From: Pseudooctadecabacter sp.
GTDB taxonomy: Bacteria > Pseudomonadota > Alphaproteobacteria > Rhodobacterales > Rhodobacteraceae
Assembly: GCA_020628265.1 (NCBI GenBank)
Contig: JAHDFG010000044.1
Span: 1-11,693 of the forward strand
Direction of reading: 5' to 3'
DNA: 11,693 bases
Positions 1 through 5,898 of the stretch are shown here, piece after piece. The notes under the pieces were generated by a model that did not search any database, was not told the origin of the DNA, and saw nothing but the letters and a program-made list of their open reading frames with translations. Position numbers and translations under genes: made by a program. Each line of letters opens with the position of its first letter. Position 1 is the stretch's first letter.

Positions 1-2
1 TT

Positions 3-89
3 GTCTTCCGCGAGACCGTGTCGCGCCGCGAGCTTCAGGGCGGCGCGCTGTTGCTCGCCTCTATCCTTGTGCTGATCCTTGCCCTTTAG
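3..89 (+). CDS. C-terminal end of a membrane protein, probably DMT/EamA-type transporter (partial)
   Basis: Only the last 28 codons are visible; the gene enters from the left edge and ends at TAG 87-89. The translation ends with a basic/polar stretch (RETVSRRELQGG) followed by a hydrophobic helix (ALLLASILVLILAL). This pattern, a short polar loop with E/R/Q then G-A-L-L and a last membrane helix, matches the C-terminus of drug/metabolite (EamA) transporters, whose last helix usually begins after a similar 'E..s..q..Ga.lI' motif. With so little sequence, another polytopic inner-membrane protein is possible. The stop codon overlaps the stop of the convergent NUDIX gene (shared bases TTAG 86-89), leaving no room for a terminator between them. 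Confidence 0.5.
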   Translation, partial: VFRETVSRRELQGGALLLASILVLILAL

Positions 90-766
90 GATCCGAGCGG
101 GGACGCGCCGCCAAGGCGTGTGACCAGATGCGCCTCGTCATCATTGCGAAAGAACGGAACGGTCGGCGCGCCACGGCCCGTGATCCGTGCACTGACTTCG
201 GCCAGTACCACTTCGGTGATAAACGGCAGGTCGAGGGTGCGGGCCTCGTCCAGTGGAACCCACTGCAGATGGCTCAGCTCATCTTCGGCGCCTGAGAAAT
301 CGTCAGGATCCGATGCGAGCGCAGCCGCATCTGCCAAAAAGAAGCGTGCGTCAAACCGGCGCGGGCGGCCTTCGGGCGTCACAGCGCGGAAGATGAATTC
401 GAGGGCGCGGGCATCGGGCCTGTGCCCTGTGTCCGCAAACCTGCGCCAGTCGGGCGGGGCGTCTGGCCAATCGGCGCGATGGCCAAGGACTTGCGCCGTT
501 TCTTCCCAAACTTCGCGAATGGCGGCAGCTGCGAGTGTTTCGGGGGAGAGTTGGCTCTCCTCGGAAAGGCGCTGCGCGTCAGAGGGGGACCGCCCGTTGT
601 CGAATGGAATTTCGCTGTCGCCTGCGTCCACGGCCCCGCCGGGAAAGACGAATTTGTTCGGCATAAAGGCCGCTTTCGCACCGCGTTGGCCCATCAGGAT
701 GCTCGGCCGCGTCTCACGATCCCGCAGCAGGATTACGGTTGCAGCGTCGCGGATTTTAACGTCCAT
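86..766 (-). CDS. NUDIX hydrolase (NUDT7/NUDT19-like)
   Basis: Predicted 226-aa cytoplasmic NUDIX-fold pyrophosphohydrolase. After a beta strand (AATVILLRD, about 8-16) come FPGG at 41-44 and the helix REVWEE at 84-89, the metal-binding core of the NUDIX box. Between the GG and the REVWEE helix lies an insertion of about 35 residues. This is seen in the NUDT7/NUDT19-like branch, which acts on CoA derivatives and related nucleotides, so the classical GX5EX7REUXEEXGU spacing is broken. The position after E-E-T, normally Gly, is Ala91. I chose the ATG at 766, not an upstream in-frame ATG at 805, because an AGGGGG ribosome-binding site precedes it at good spacing and the upstream choice would overlap the DUF983 stop. 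The gene follows DUF983 by 22 bp and is probably cotranscribed with it. The exact substrate cannot be read from sequence. Confidence 0.9.
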   Translation of the reverse strand: MDVKIRDAATVILLRDRETRPSILMGQRGAKAAFMPNKFVFPGGAVDAGDSEIPFDNGRSPSDAQRLSEESQLSPETLAAAAIREVWEETAQVLGHRADWPDAPPDWRRFADTGHRPDARALEFIFRAVTPEGRPRRFDARFFLADAAALASDPDDFSGAEDELSHLQWVPLDEARTLDLPFITEVVLAEVSARITGRGAPTVPFFRNDDEAHLVTRLGGASPLGS

Positions 767-788
767 TGTTTGCCCCCTAGCATGGGCG

Positions 789-1181
789 TCAGGACGCGCC
801 CCCAAATCCGTGCATGCGTCGCGCCCATTGGATTCCGACGATCATGCCCTTCAGTCTTGGCAAAAGGTAAAGCGACATCGAGACACATACAATCGTCAGC
901 ACCACGGCCATCACAAGCGGGTCGGGGCGCAGATATACGAAGGCCACATGCATCAGCACGCCCAAGATGTGGGCAACCAGAAGGATCGTCAGATAGGCAG
1001 GGCCGTCGTCTGCACGGTGATGATGCATAGGCTCCGAACACACGGGGCAATGATCGACGACCTTCAGGTAGCCCTCGAACAGATGTCCCTCACCGCAGTT
1101 GGGGCAACGCCGCCGCAGCCCGCGCATCATGGCGGGTTTAATCGGGCGGTCATCGACGGGCAAACTCTGCGACTGATCCAT
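789..1181 (-). CDS. DUF983 family membrane protein
   Basis: Predicted 130-aa inner-membrane protein of family DUF983. A cytoplasmic zinc-ribbon-like segment carries two CxxC pairs, CPNC (C26/C29) and CPVC (C45/C48). The family-typical phrase GLRRRCPNCGEGHLFEGYLK lies before and between them. Two hydrophobic helices follow at about 62-84 and 87-107, then a short basic tail (RRMHGFGGAS). Family members are 110-140 residues, so it looks complete. A TGAGGC motif before the ATG could serve as ribosome-binding site. It is the first gene of a two-gene - strand unit with the NUDIX hydrolase, an arrangement I recall as common in Rhodobacteraceae. The biochemical role of DUF983 is not established; the four cysteines suggest metal binding. 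Confidence 0.9.
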   Translation of the reverse strand: MDQSQSLPVDDRPIKPAMMRGLRRRCPNCGEGHLFEGYLKVVDHCPVCSEPMHHHRADDGPAYLTILLVAHILGVLMHVAFVYLRPDPLVMAVVLTIVCVSMSLYLLPRLKGMIVGIQWARRMHGFGGAS

Positions 1182-1331
1182 GGGGGCCTCATGCAGGGGG
1201 TGGGGATCCTGCTTATCTGCGCCTCAACCCTCCAAAAGAACAGGCGTGAAAGTGTCGCGGGGCGGGGGCTGGCAAGTTTTTTGAAAAATCTGCGACGGAA
1301 GTTCGACACAGGCCCGTTGAAGGAACATCGA

Positions 1332-1348
1332 CGGCCCGAACGGGGCCG
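1332..1348 (+). promoter_or_regulatory. Inverted repeat in the leader of the EF-hand gene
   Basis: A perfect 6-bp inverted repeat, CGGCCC (1332-1337) and GGGCCG (1343-1348) with a 5-base spacer, ends 26 bases before the ATG of the EF-hand gene. It could be a 5' leader hairpin or a protein-binding site, or chance in GC-rich DNA. The 193-bp gap between the divergent DUF983 and EF-hand genes must hold promoters for both. I could not pick a convincing -35/-10 pair for either. Confidence 0.25.
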
Positions 1349-1374
1349 CGTTTAACAAGACAAAGGAAAGACAA

Positions 1375-1884
1375 ATGAAGACTCCCCTTCTTGTGGCAGC
1401 AATCGCAGCAGGCATCACTCTGGCCGCAACCGCTGAAGCCCGTGACGGCCGCGGCGCTCATATGACACTGCCAACGTTCGAGGAACTGGACGCAAACGCC
1501 GACGGCGGCATCACGATCGACGAAGTCGAAGCTGCAATCGCAGCCGGTGCCGCAGCCCGCGTTGCCGAAGCTGACACCGATGGCGACGGCGCCCTGTCCG
1601 CCGAGGAAATGCTGGCCCGCGCCAGCGAAGAGCGCGCAGCACGCATGGCCGACCGCATCGCGGACCGGATCGAAAAGGCAGACGCCAACGGCGACGGTCT
1701 GCTGCAGCTTGAGGAAATTCAGGCACAGGCAGGTGACCGCGGCCGCCGTGGGCCCGAGCGCATGTTCAACCGTGCGGATGCCAATGACGACGGCACGCTG
1801 AGCGCGGAAGAATTCGCGCAAGCGATGGAGCGGATGGCCGAGCGCGGCGAGCGCGGCCCCCGTGGTGAGCGCAACGACGGCTAA
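1375..1884 (+). CDS. Secreted EF-hand calcium-binding protein
   Basis: 169-aa protein with a signal peptide: positive MK start, hydrophobic core to about residue 20, and a likely signal peptidase I site after A-E-A at 20-22. The mature part is almost entirely EF-hands. Four 12-residue loops start at D39 (DANADGGITIDE), D67 (DTDGDGALSAEE), D103 (DANGDGLLQLEE) and D135 (DANDDGTLSAEE). All keep the liganding pattern D-x-N/D-x-D-G with Glu at position 12, so all four should bind Ca2+. They sit in two pairs, followed by a charged Arg/Glu/Gly-rich tail. The start is supported by AAAGGAAAG just upstream. The protein is expected in the periplasm or outside the cell. It lies 96 bp upstream of the sigma-factor gene on the same strand and may be a target or partner of that system, which is inference. 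The substrate or partner is unknown. Confidence 0.9.
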   Translation: MKTPLLVAAIAAGITLAATAEARDGRGAHMTLPTFEELDANADGGITIDEVEAAIAAGAAARVAEADTDGDGALSAEEMLARASEERAARMADRIADRIEKADANGDGLLQLEEIQAQAGDRGRRGPERMFNRADANDDGTLSAEEFAQAMERMAERGERGPRGERNDG

Positions 1885-1899
1885 GGCCGCCGGGCAAAG

Positions 1900-1932
1900 G
1901 GTGCTGCGCGCGTCTCCCCCGTGCGCGGCACC
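1900..1932 (+). terminator. Strong hairpin between EF-hand and sigma-factor genes
   Basis: Two 13-base arms (1900-1912 and 1920-1932) pair fully in RNA, with two G-U wobbles, around a 7-base loop TCTCCCC. No run of T follows, so it is not a classical intrinsic terminator. It begins 16 bases after the EF-hand stop and could stabilise the 3' end of that mRNA, act as a Rho-assisted terminator, or attenuate readthrough into the sigma gene. Confidence 0.55.
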
Positions 1933-1942
1933 TGACCACGCC

Positions 1943-1970
1943 TTGTCAGGGGATATGGGAAATGGATAAC
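1943..1970 (+). promoter_or_regulatory. Possible sigma-70-type promoter of the ECF operon
   Basis: TTGTCA (1943-1948, five of six matches to TTGACA) is followed after 16 bases by GATAAC (1965-1970, four of six matches to TATAAT). It lies downstream of the hairpin and just before the sigma gene ATG at 1981, so the transcript leader would be only a few bases long. That agrees with the lack of a good ribosome-binding site there. An ECF-type autoregulated promoter cannot be excluded. Confidence 0.3.
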
Positions 1971-1980
1971 TGCCGGCCAG

Positions 1981-2565
1981 ATGTCTCACGCGCTGAACGA
2001 TCAGACCGACGCCGAACTGTTGGCCGCCTTTGCGGGCGGCGACCGTGCGGCTGCAATGATTTTGACCCATCGGCTGACCCCTCGTGTGGTGGCGCAGGCC
2101 AAGCGGATGCTGGGCAATCAGGCCGACGCCGAGGACGTCGCACAGGACGCGATGATGCGCCTGTGGAAGATCGCGCCGGACTGGGACGCCGACCGTGCCA
2201 AGGTCACCACATGGCTTTACCGCGTGGTGGCGAACCTGTGCACCGACCGGCTGCGGAAGTCCGGACGCGCGATAGATCTGGATGCGGTGGCAGAACCGGC
2301 GGACGACACGCCTTCGGTGCAGGCCAATCTACAGGACGCCGCACGCGCAGACGCGCTGCGCACGGCCTTGGCCGATTTGCCGGAGCGACAGGCGCAGGCG
2401 GTTTCGCTGCGCCATCTCGAAGAACTGGGCAATCCGGAGATTGCCACGATTATGGACACCAACGTGCGAACGGTCGAAAGTCTGATTGCGCGGGGCAAAC
2501 GTGCCTTGATTGCCAAACTGTCAGGGCGCAAAGCAGAACTGGGGTATGAAGATGACCAAGACTGA
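1981..2565 (+). CDS. ECF-type RNA polymerase sigma factor
   Basis: 194-aa sigma-70 family protein with only regions 2 and 4, the normal size for ECF (group IV) sigma factors. Region 2 spans about 24-94: the core-binding part includes DAEDVAQDAMMRLWK (49-63), and the -10-reading helix includes TTWLYRVVANLCTDRLRK (76-93). Region 4 spans about 123-178, with LPERQAQAVSLRHLEELGN leading into the -35-binding helix-turn-helix (about 149-172, NPEIATIMDTNVRTVESLIARGK). It should direct RNA polymerase to a small regulon, normally including its own operon. The ATG at 1981 lacks a clear Shine-Dalgarno, but the protein start fits the family. Its 3' end overlaps the next gene, so the two are translationally coupled. 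The signal is presumably relayed by the two downstream membrane proteins, as in CnrYXH-type systems. Confidence 0.92.
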   Translation: MSHALNDQTDAELLAAFAGGDRAAAMILTHRLTPRVVAQAKRMLGNQADAEDVAQDAMMRLWKIAPDWDADRAKVTTWLYRVVANLCTDRLRKSGRAIDLDAVAEPADDTPSVQANLQDAARADALRTALADLPERQAQAVSLRHLEELGNPEIATIMDTNVRTVESLIARGKRALIAKLSGRKAELGYEDDQD

Positions 2566-2902
2566 CGAAACCGCATTGGAAGACGTCTTTGCCCGGATCA
2601 GGGCCGAGGACGTGCCCGTTCGCGATGCCCTGCTGGACCGTATCATGCTGGACGCGGACACGGTTCTTGCGGAGCGTCAGCAGACAACACCGACCGCGTC
2701 GCGCCCCGGACTGGGGGCCATGCTGCTGGACGCCATCGGCGGCTGGCCCTCGTTTAGCGGGCTTGCGGCGGCCACGGTGGCGGGTGTCTGGATCGGGGTT
2801 GCCCCGCCCGATGCAATTGGCAATCTTTCGGCCTCGATCTGGGGTGGCACTATCGAAGTGCCGCTGCTGGAAAGCGACGCCCTTTTGGGATTGGAAGGAT
2901 AG
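2552..2902 (+). CDS. Small single-span membrane protein, probable anti-sigma factor
   Basis: 116-aa protein with no strong similarity that I can name. Residues 1-65 are polar and partly helical, with ALEDVFARIRAEDVPVRDALLDRIMLDA at about 8-35. One hydrophobic segment at about 69-86 (SGLAAATVAGVWIGVAPP) is a likely membrane span, followed by a short periplasmic tail of about 30 residues. Position directly after an ECF sigma gene, the 14-bp overlap with it, and this N-in, single-span layout are those of short CnrY-like anti-sigma factors, where the cytoplasmic helix grips the sigma factor. There is no HxxxCxxC zinc anti-sigma motif and no Cys at all. I chose ATG 2552 because GGGG at 2541-2544 sits seven bases before it; ATG 2546 is the alternative. 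The anti-sigma role is inferred from context. Confidence 0.72.
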   Translation: MTKTDETALEDVFARIRAEDVPVRDALLDRIMLDADTVLAERQQTTPTASRPGLGAMLLDAIGGWPSFSGLAAATVAGVWIGVAPPDAIGNLSASIWGGTIEVPLLESDALLGLEG

Positions 2903-2905
2903 ACC

Positions 2906-3394
2906 ATGACTGATCAAACGCCCCCCGCAGGCCGTTGGCAGCGCCGTCTTCTGGTCGCCTCCCTTGCGCTGAACCTTTTGATTGTCGGTGCTGTTGTTGG
3001 ACTGGCTGTTTCCGGCGGTTCCAAGGGCGGGCCGCAACGGTTTGATCTGACCGCAGGTCCGGTGACCCGCGCGATGGAACCCGAACGGCGCGACCGTGTG
3101 CGGGATGCGTTGCGCGACAGTGACGTGTTCCGGCCTGCCAACCGCGCCGAGATGCGGGCTGACACGCAAGCCCTTTTGACGACACTCCGCGCTGCAACCT
3201 TTGACGAAGACGCTTTCCGTGCCGCCTTGACGCGGCAAAGGGCACGGCTTCAGGCAGGGCAAGAGGCCGTCTTGAACGCAGTCACCCGAGAGATTTCCGA
3301 AATGAGTGTCGAGGAACGCACGGAATTTGCCGACCGGCTGGAACAACAGCTGAGGCGGGGGCCGTCCCAGCGGAGCGGTGATCGGGACAACTAG
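2906..3394 (+). CDS. Membrane-anchored periplasmic sensor protein (CnrX/Metal_resist-like)
   Basis: 162-aa protein with a short cytoplasmic N-terminus, one membrane anchor at about 15-36 (LLVASLALNLLIVGAVVGLAVS) and a helical periplasmic domain. The domain includes long amphipathic helices around 80-96, 100-128 and 130-150, ending in EMSVEERTEFADRLEQQLRR. This layout matches periplasmic heavy-metal sensor (Metal_resist, CnrX/Spy-like) proteins. It starts three bases after the preceding stop, with GGAAGGA as ribosome-binding site, so it is the third gene of the sigma operon. In the CnrYXH system the equivalent protein senses metal and releases the anti-sigma factor. Here the periplasmic domain contains no His and no Cys and only three Met (57, 83, 133), so CnrX-type Ni/Co coordination is unlikely. 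The true signal is unknown. Confidence 0.8.
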   Translation: MTDQTPPAGRWQRRLLVASLALNLLIVGAVVGLAVSGGSKGGPQRFDLTAGPVTRAMEPERRDRVRDALRDSDVFRPANRAEMRADTQALLTTLRAATFDEDAFRAALTRQRARLQAGQEAVLNAVTREISEMSVEERTEFADRLEQQLRRGPSQRSGDRDN

Positions 3395-3398
3395 AGGC

Positions 3399-3418
3399 GT
3401 GCCGCGCCCGAGCGGCGC
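3399..3418 (+). terminator. Hairpin between convergent sensor and PleD genes
   Basis: Arms GTGCCGC (3399-3405) and GCGGCGC (3412-3418) form a 7-bp stem with one G-U pair and a 6-base loop, followed by TTT on the + strand. It fills the 26-bp gap between the convergent stops and is the likely end of the sigma-factor operon. The T run is short, so termination strength is uncertain. Confidence 0.5.
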
Positions 3419-3420
3419 TT

Positions 3421-4812
3421 TCAGGCGGCGGACAGGCTCACCTTATTTCGACCGCCATTTTTTGCGGCGTAAAGGGCGACGTCCGCTGCACTGACCAGTG
3501 CGCCGAGGTCGTCCATGACGTCTTCCGCATCGCGCCCGTCATTCAGGCTGACGCCAACAGAAACCGTCACGCGAACCTCTTGCCGGTCACCGCCCACATA
3601 AAACGGCGACGTGCCCACAAGGGCGCAAAGACGTTCAGCGGCTGTGCGGGCGTGCACCACGTCGCTGTTGGGGATCGCCACCAGAAATTCCTCACCTCCG
3701 ATGCGGGCCAGCAGATCGACAGCGCGCAGATTGTCCTGCAGCCGCTGTGCGACCTGACGGAGGATTTCATCCCCCGCTGCATGTCCGTGGCGGTCGTTGA
3801 TGTTTTTGAAGTGGTCAATATCAAGCACCATGATCGCAAACTGACGCCCGTTCCTGCGGCTTTCTTCCGACAGACGCGAAAGGTGGGGCATCGCATAGCG
3901 GCGGTTGAACAGACCCGTTAGCGGGTCGGTGATGGCAGCTTCCAATCCTGTTTCGACGGTGCGCCTTAGGGCGTCTGCCTCTTGTTTGGCTTGCAATAGA
4001 ACGGCGCAGCGGTGGCGGATTTCTTCAGGCTCGACATCGGCGCAAATGATGTCGCTTGCCCCAAGGTCGAGCGCCATGGCCGCCGCATGTCGCGCATCTT
4101 TGGGTAGCAGCGCCAGTATGCCCGCGTGGCGCGAAGCGGAACGGCTTCGCAATTCGGACAGCAGGCGGAACAGGGGCTTGTCGTCAGACAGACCGTCGCG
4201 GAAATCGAGAACGAAGAGATCAGCGGCACAATGCGCGTCTGGCCCGCCCACAATCTGGGCAACCGGCGCACCCATCACTTGAGCGTTCGAAAGGCCGCCT
4301 TGCAATGCCGCAAGATCACCAACCGCAGCCGCTGTTGTCCCCGCAAGCAAGACACGAGCCGGTGCAATAAAGCCGCCAGACGCTTCGGCAAAACCGAGTG
4401 CAGTCCGCGTACCTTCGCGCATTCGCAATTCCTGACGGGCATCCCGCGCCCTGAGAAGGCTTCGGATGCGGGCCTGCAGGATATGGTCATCAAAAGGTTT
4501 GGTCAGCACGTCATCGGCACCCGCTTGCAGGGCGGCGACGCGGTCGCCCGGGGTGGGAAAGCCCCCCGTTGCGATAATCGGAATAAGGGACGTCTCTTCG
4601 TGCGATTTCAATTTCTGACAGAAGGCCATGACCGATGACGGACGGGCACAGGTATCGACAAGGATCAGATCGGGCGGAGAGGCCGCGATTTCATCCTCTG
4701 CCTCTTCAAGCGAAGCACAAGGGCGAACGCGGTATTGTGCGGCCAACAGTTTGACTTTCAGCACAATCCGGTTGGTTGCCACGCAATCAATGATAAGAAT
4801 ATCACCAGCCAT
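3421..4812 (-). CDS. pleD: PleD-like response regulator diguanylate cyclase
   Basis: 463-aa cytoplasmic protein with PleD architecture: receiver 1, a degenerate receiver 2 and a GGDEF domain. Receiver 1 (about 4-120) keeps the phosphoacceptor D53 (LILVDT), T84 and K106 (TKPFD). The usual acidic pair near the start is D9-C10 rather than D-D. Receiver 2 (about 152-275) has an Asp at 204 but lacks the conserved Lys, so it is probably a dimerisation adaptor. The cyclase (about 290-462) has DIDHFKNIND at 332-341 with both metal-binding aspartates and an intact GGEEF at 373-377. The product-inhibition I-site RxxD lies at 364-367, five residues upstream, so it should make c-di-GMP under feedback control. 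AAGGAA precedes the ATG. In Caulobacter PleD controls the polar cell programme, and the adjacent divergent DUF3572 gene fits the pleD neighbourhood of alphaproteobacteria. The kinase partner is not in the window. Confidence 0.93.
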   Translation of the reverse strand: MAGDILIIDCVATNRIVLKVKLLAAQYRVRPCASLEEAEDEIAASPPDLILVDTCARPSSVMAFCQKLKSHEETSLIPIIATGGFPTPGDRVAALQAGADDVLTKPFDDHILQARIRSLLRARDARQELRMREGTRTALGFAEASGGFIAPARVLLAGTTAAAVGDLAALQGGLSNAQVMGAPVAQIVGGPDAHCAADLFVLDFRDGLSDDKPLFRLLSELRSRSASRHAGILALLPKDARHAAAMALDLGASDIICADVEPEEIRHRCAVLLQAKQEADALRRTVETGLEAAITDPLTGLFNRRYAMPHLSRLSEESRRNGRQFAIMVLDIDHFKNINDRHGHAAGDEILRQVAQRLQDNLRAVDLLARIGGEEFLVAIPNSDVVHARTAAERLCALVGTSPFYVGGDRQEVRVTVSVGVSLNDGRDAEDVMDDLGALVSAADVALYAAKNGGRNKVSLSAA

Positions 4813-4893
4813 TCTTGGTTCCTTCCGAGCATTCCCCCGATCTCGTTGGCCAAGTTTGGTTCAAAAATGGTTAAGAAACCCTTTCCGCAACGG

Positions 4894-4900
4894 TAATTAT
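4894..4900 (+). promoter_or_regulatory. Possible -10 element placing the DUF3572 transcript start at its ATG
   Basis: TAATTAT lies six bases before the ATG at 4906, and TTAAGA (4871-4876) lies 17 bases upstream of it as a weak -35. Transcription would begin at or next to the start codon, giving a leaderless message. No Shine-Dalgarno is visible, and an in-frame stop at 4894 rules out a longer protein. The matches to consensus are modest. Confidence 0.22.
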
Positions 4901-4905
4901 GAATC

Positions 4906-5184
4906 ATGTCACCAGAACGCGCTGAACAGATCGCCATCTCGGCCTTGATATGGCTGTCCACAAACGAAGAGCTTTTGCCTGTTTTTCTTGGCTCAAGCGG
5001 GGCTTCGGCCACTGATTTAAGGGCGCAGGCGGACAGCCCCGCGTTCCTTGCCTCGGTGCTGGAATTCATCACGATGGATGATGCTTGGGTGATGGCATTT
5101 TGCGATGCTGAACGCCTAAAGTATGAAGAACCGTTACAGGCGCGTTATGCTTTGCCGGGTGCGGAGGCAGTGCATTGGACGTGA
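4906..5184 (+). CDS. DUF3572 family protein
   Basis: 92-aa cytoplasmic protein matching the DUF3572 pattern: AEQIAISALIWLSTNEELLPVFLGSSG at the N-terminus, then DLRAQADSPAFLASVLEFITMDDAWVMAFCDAE, then the closing ALPGAE motif. The length is typical of the family. The function is unknown; it has no membrane segment and no catalytic motif I recognise, and appears all-helical. It is divergent from pleD across a 93-bp gap and overlaps the HAD phosphatase gene at its 3' end, so it heads a two-gene + strand operon. The ATG at 4906 is the first start after an in-frame stop but has no evident ribosome-binding site. Confidence 0.88.
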   Translation: MSPERAEQIAISALIWLSTNEELLPVFLGSSGASATDLRAQADSPAFLASVLEFITMDDAWVMAFCDAERLKYEEPLQARYALPGAEAVHWT

Positions 5185-5888
5185 AAGCAAGCGGACTGCG
5201 CGGGCTGGTTTTTGACAAGGATGGCACCCTGTTTGATTTCAATGCGACATGGGGGGCGTGGGCCCGCCGCGTGCTTGAAGTCGAAACGCAGGACGATCCT
5301 GACAGATTGGTCCCGTTGGCCGAGGCCCTGGGCTATGATCTTGAGGCGGAGCGGTTCCACCCCCATTCCTTGGTGATTGCCAGCACAGCGGAAGAAACGG
5401 CGCGGGCCGCCATGCCTTATCTGGCGGAAACCTCGGTCGAGACCCTGCTGGGTCGCTGGAACAGGTTGGCCGCAGAGGCACCGCAGGTGGCCGCAGCTCC
5501 TTTGGTCCCATTGCTGCAGAGGTTCCGGCAACACGGTCTTGCTTTGGGTGTCGCAACCAATGACGCCGAAACGCCGGCGCGCAGCCATCTGCGGGCCGAA
5601 GGTGTCGAGGACATGTTCGATTTCATCGCCGGTTACGACAGCGGCTACGGGGGCAAACCCGCGGCGGGACAGCTGTTGGGTTTCTGTCAGGCGATGAACA
5701 TTGCCCCCGAAGAGTGCGCCATGGTAGGCGACAGCACCCATGATCTTCATGCGGGACGGGCGGCTGGCATGGTTTGTGTCGCTGTCCTGACCGGTGTCGC
5801 GGAAACGGCTGAATTGGCCCCTCATGCTGATGTCGTCCTGCCGTCAATTGCCGCCTTGCCGGAGTGGTTGGGCCTTCCGGTCGCCTGA
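5175..5888 (+). CDS. HAD-superfamily phosphatase (phosphoglycolate phosphatase-like)
   Basis: 237-aa cytoplasmic HAD hydrolase. Motif I is DKDGTLFDF with nucleophile D14 and acid/base D16; motif II ends at T128 in GVATND; motif III is K161 in GYGGKP; motif IV is GDSTHD with D186 and D190. The region between motifs I and II (about 25-105) is a helical C1 cap, as in phosphoglycolate phosphatase and beta-phosphoglucomutase relatives. The substrate cannot be fixed from sequence, although Gph-like 2-phosphoglycolate activity is a reasonable guess. The start is TTG at 5175 with GGAGG at 5163-5167, spaced seven bases. A GTG at 5181, which would form a GTGA overlap with the DUF3572 stop, is a weaker alternative because its spacing to GGAGG is 13. 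The genes overlap by 10 bp, implying coupled translation. Confidence 0.9.
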   Translation: MDVKASGLRGLVFDKDGTLFDFNATWGAWARRVLEVETQDDPDRLVPLAEALGYDLEAERFHPHSLVIASTAEETARAAMPYLAETSVETLLGRWNRLAAEAPQVAAAPLVPLLQRFRQHGLALGVATNDAETPARSHLRAEGVEDMFDFIAGYDSGYGGKPAAGQLLGFCQAMNIAPEECAMVGDSTHDLHAGRAAGMVCVAVLTGVAETAELAPHADVVLPSIAALPEWLGLPVA

Positions 5889-5898
5889 CAAACACCGA

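Noticed and set aside
1297..1352. GGAAC and CGTT boxes upstream of the EF-hand gene, resembling an EcfG-type general-stress promoter
   Set aside because: The GGAAC at 1322-1326 and CGTT at 1349-1352 are 22 bases apart, and the alternative GGAA/CGTT pair is too close; neither fits the usual 16-17 spacing.
120..1355. Long + strand open frame (411 codons) across the NUDIX and DUF983 genes
   Set aside because: The translation is Arg/Ser/Ala-rich with no domain, and the - strand frames in the same bases give clear NUDIX and DUF983 proteins.
1213..2070. - strand open frame (285 codons) opposite the EF-hand gene
   Set aside because: It is the antisense shadow of the repetitive EF-hand coding sequence; the Cys/Gly-rich translation has no family features, and the + strand protein has signal peptide and four EF-hands.
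2450..3346. - strand open frame (298 codons) opposite the anti-sigma and sensor genes
   Set aside because: High-GC shadow frame; the + strand genes have ribosome-binding sites, tight spacing and sensible membrane spans.
4871..4885. TTAA followed after seven bases by TTTC, a partial CtrA-like site between pleD and DUF3572
   Set aside because: Only one half matches TTAA-N7-TTAA, which is too weak to claim given the AT-richer gap.
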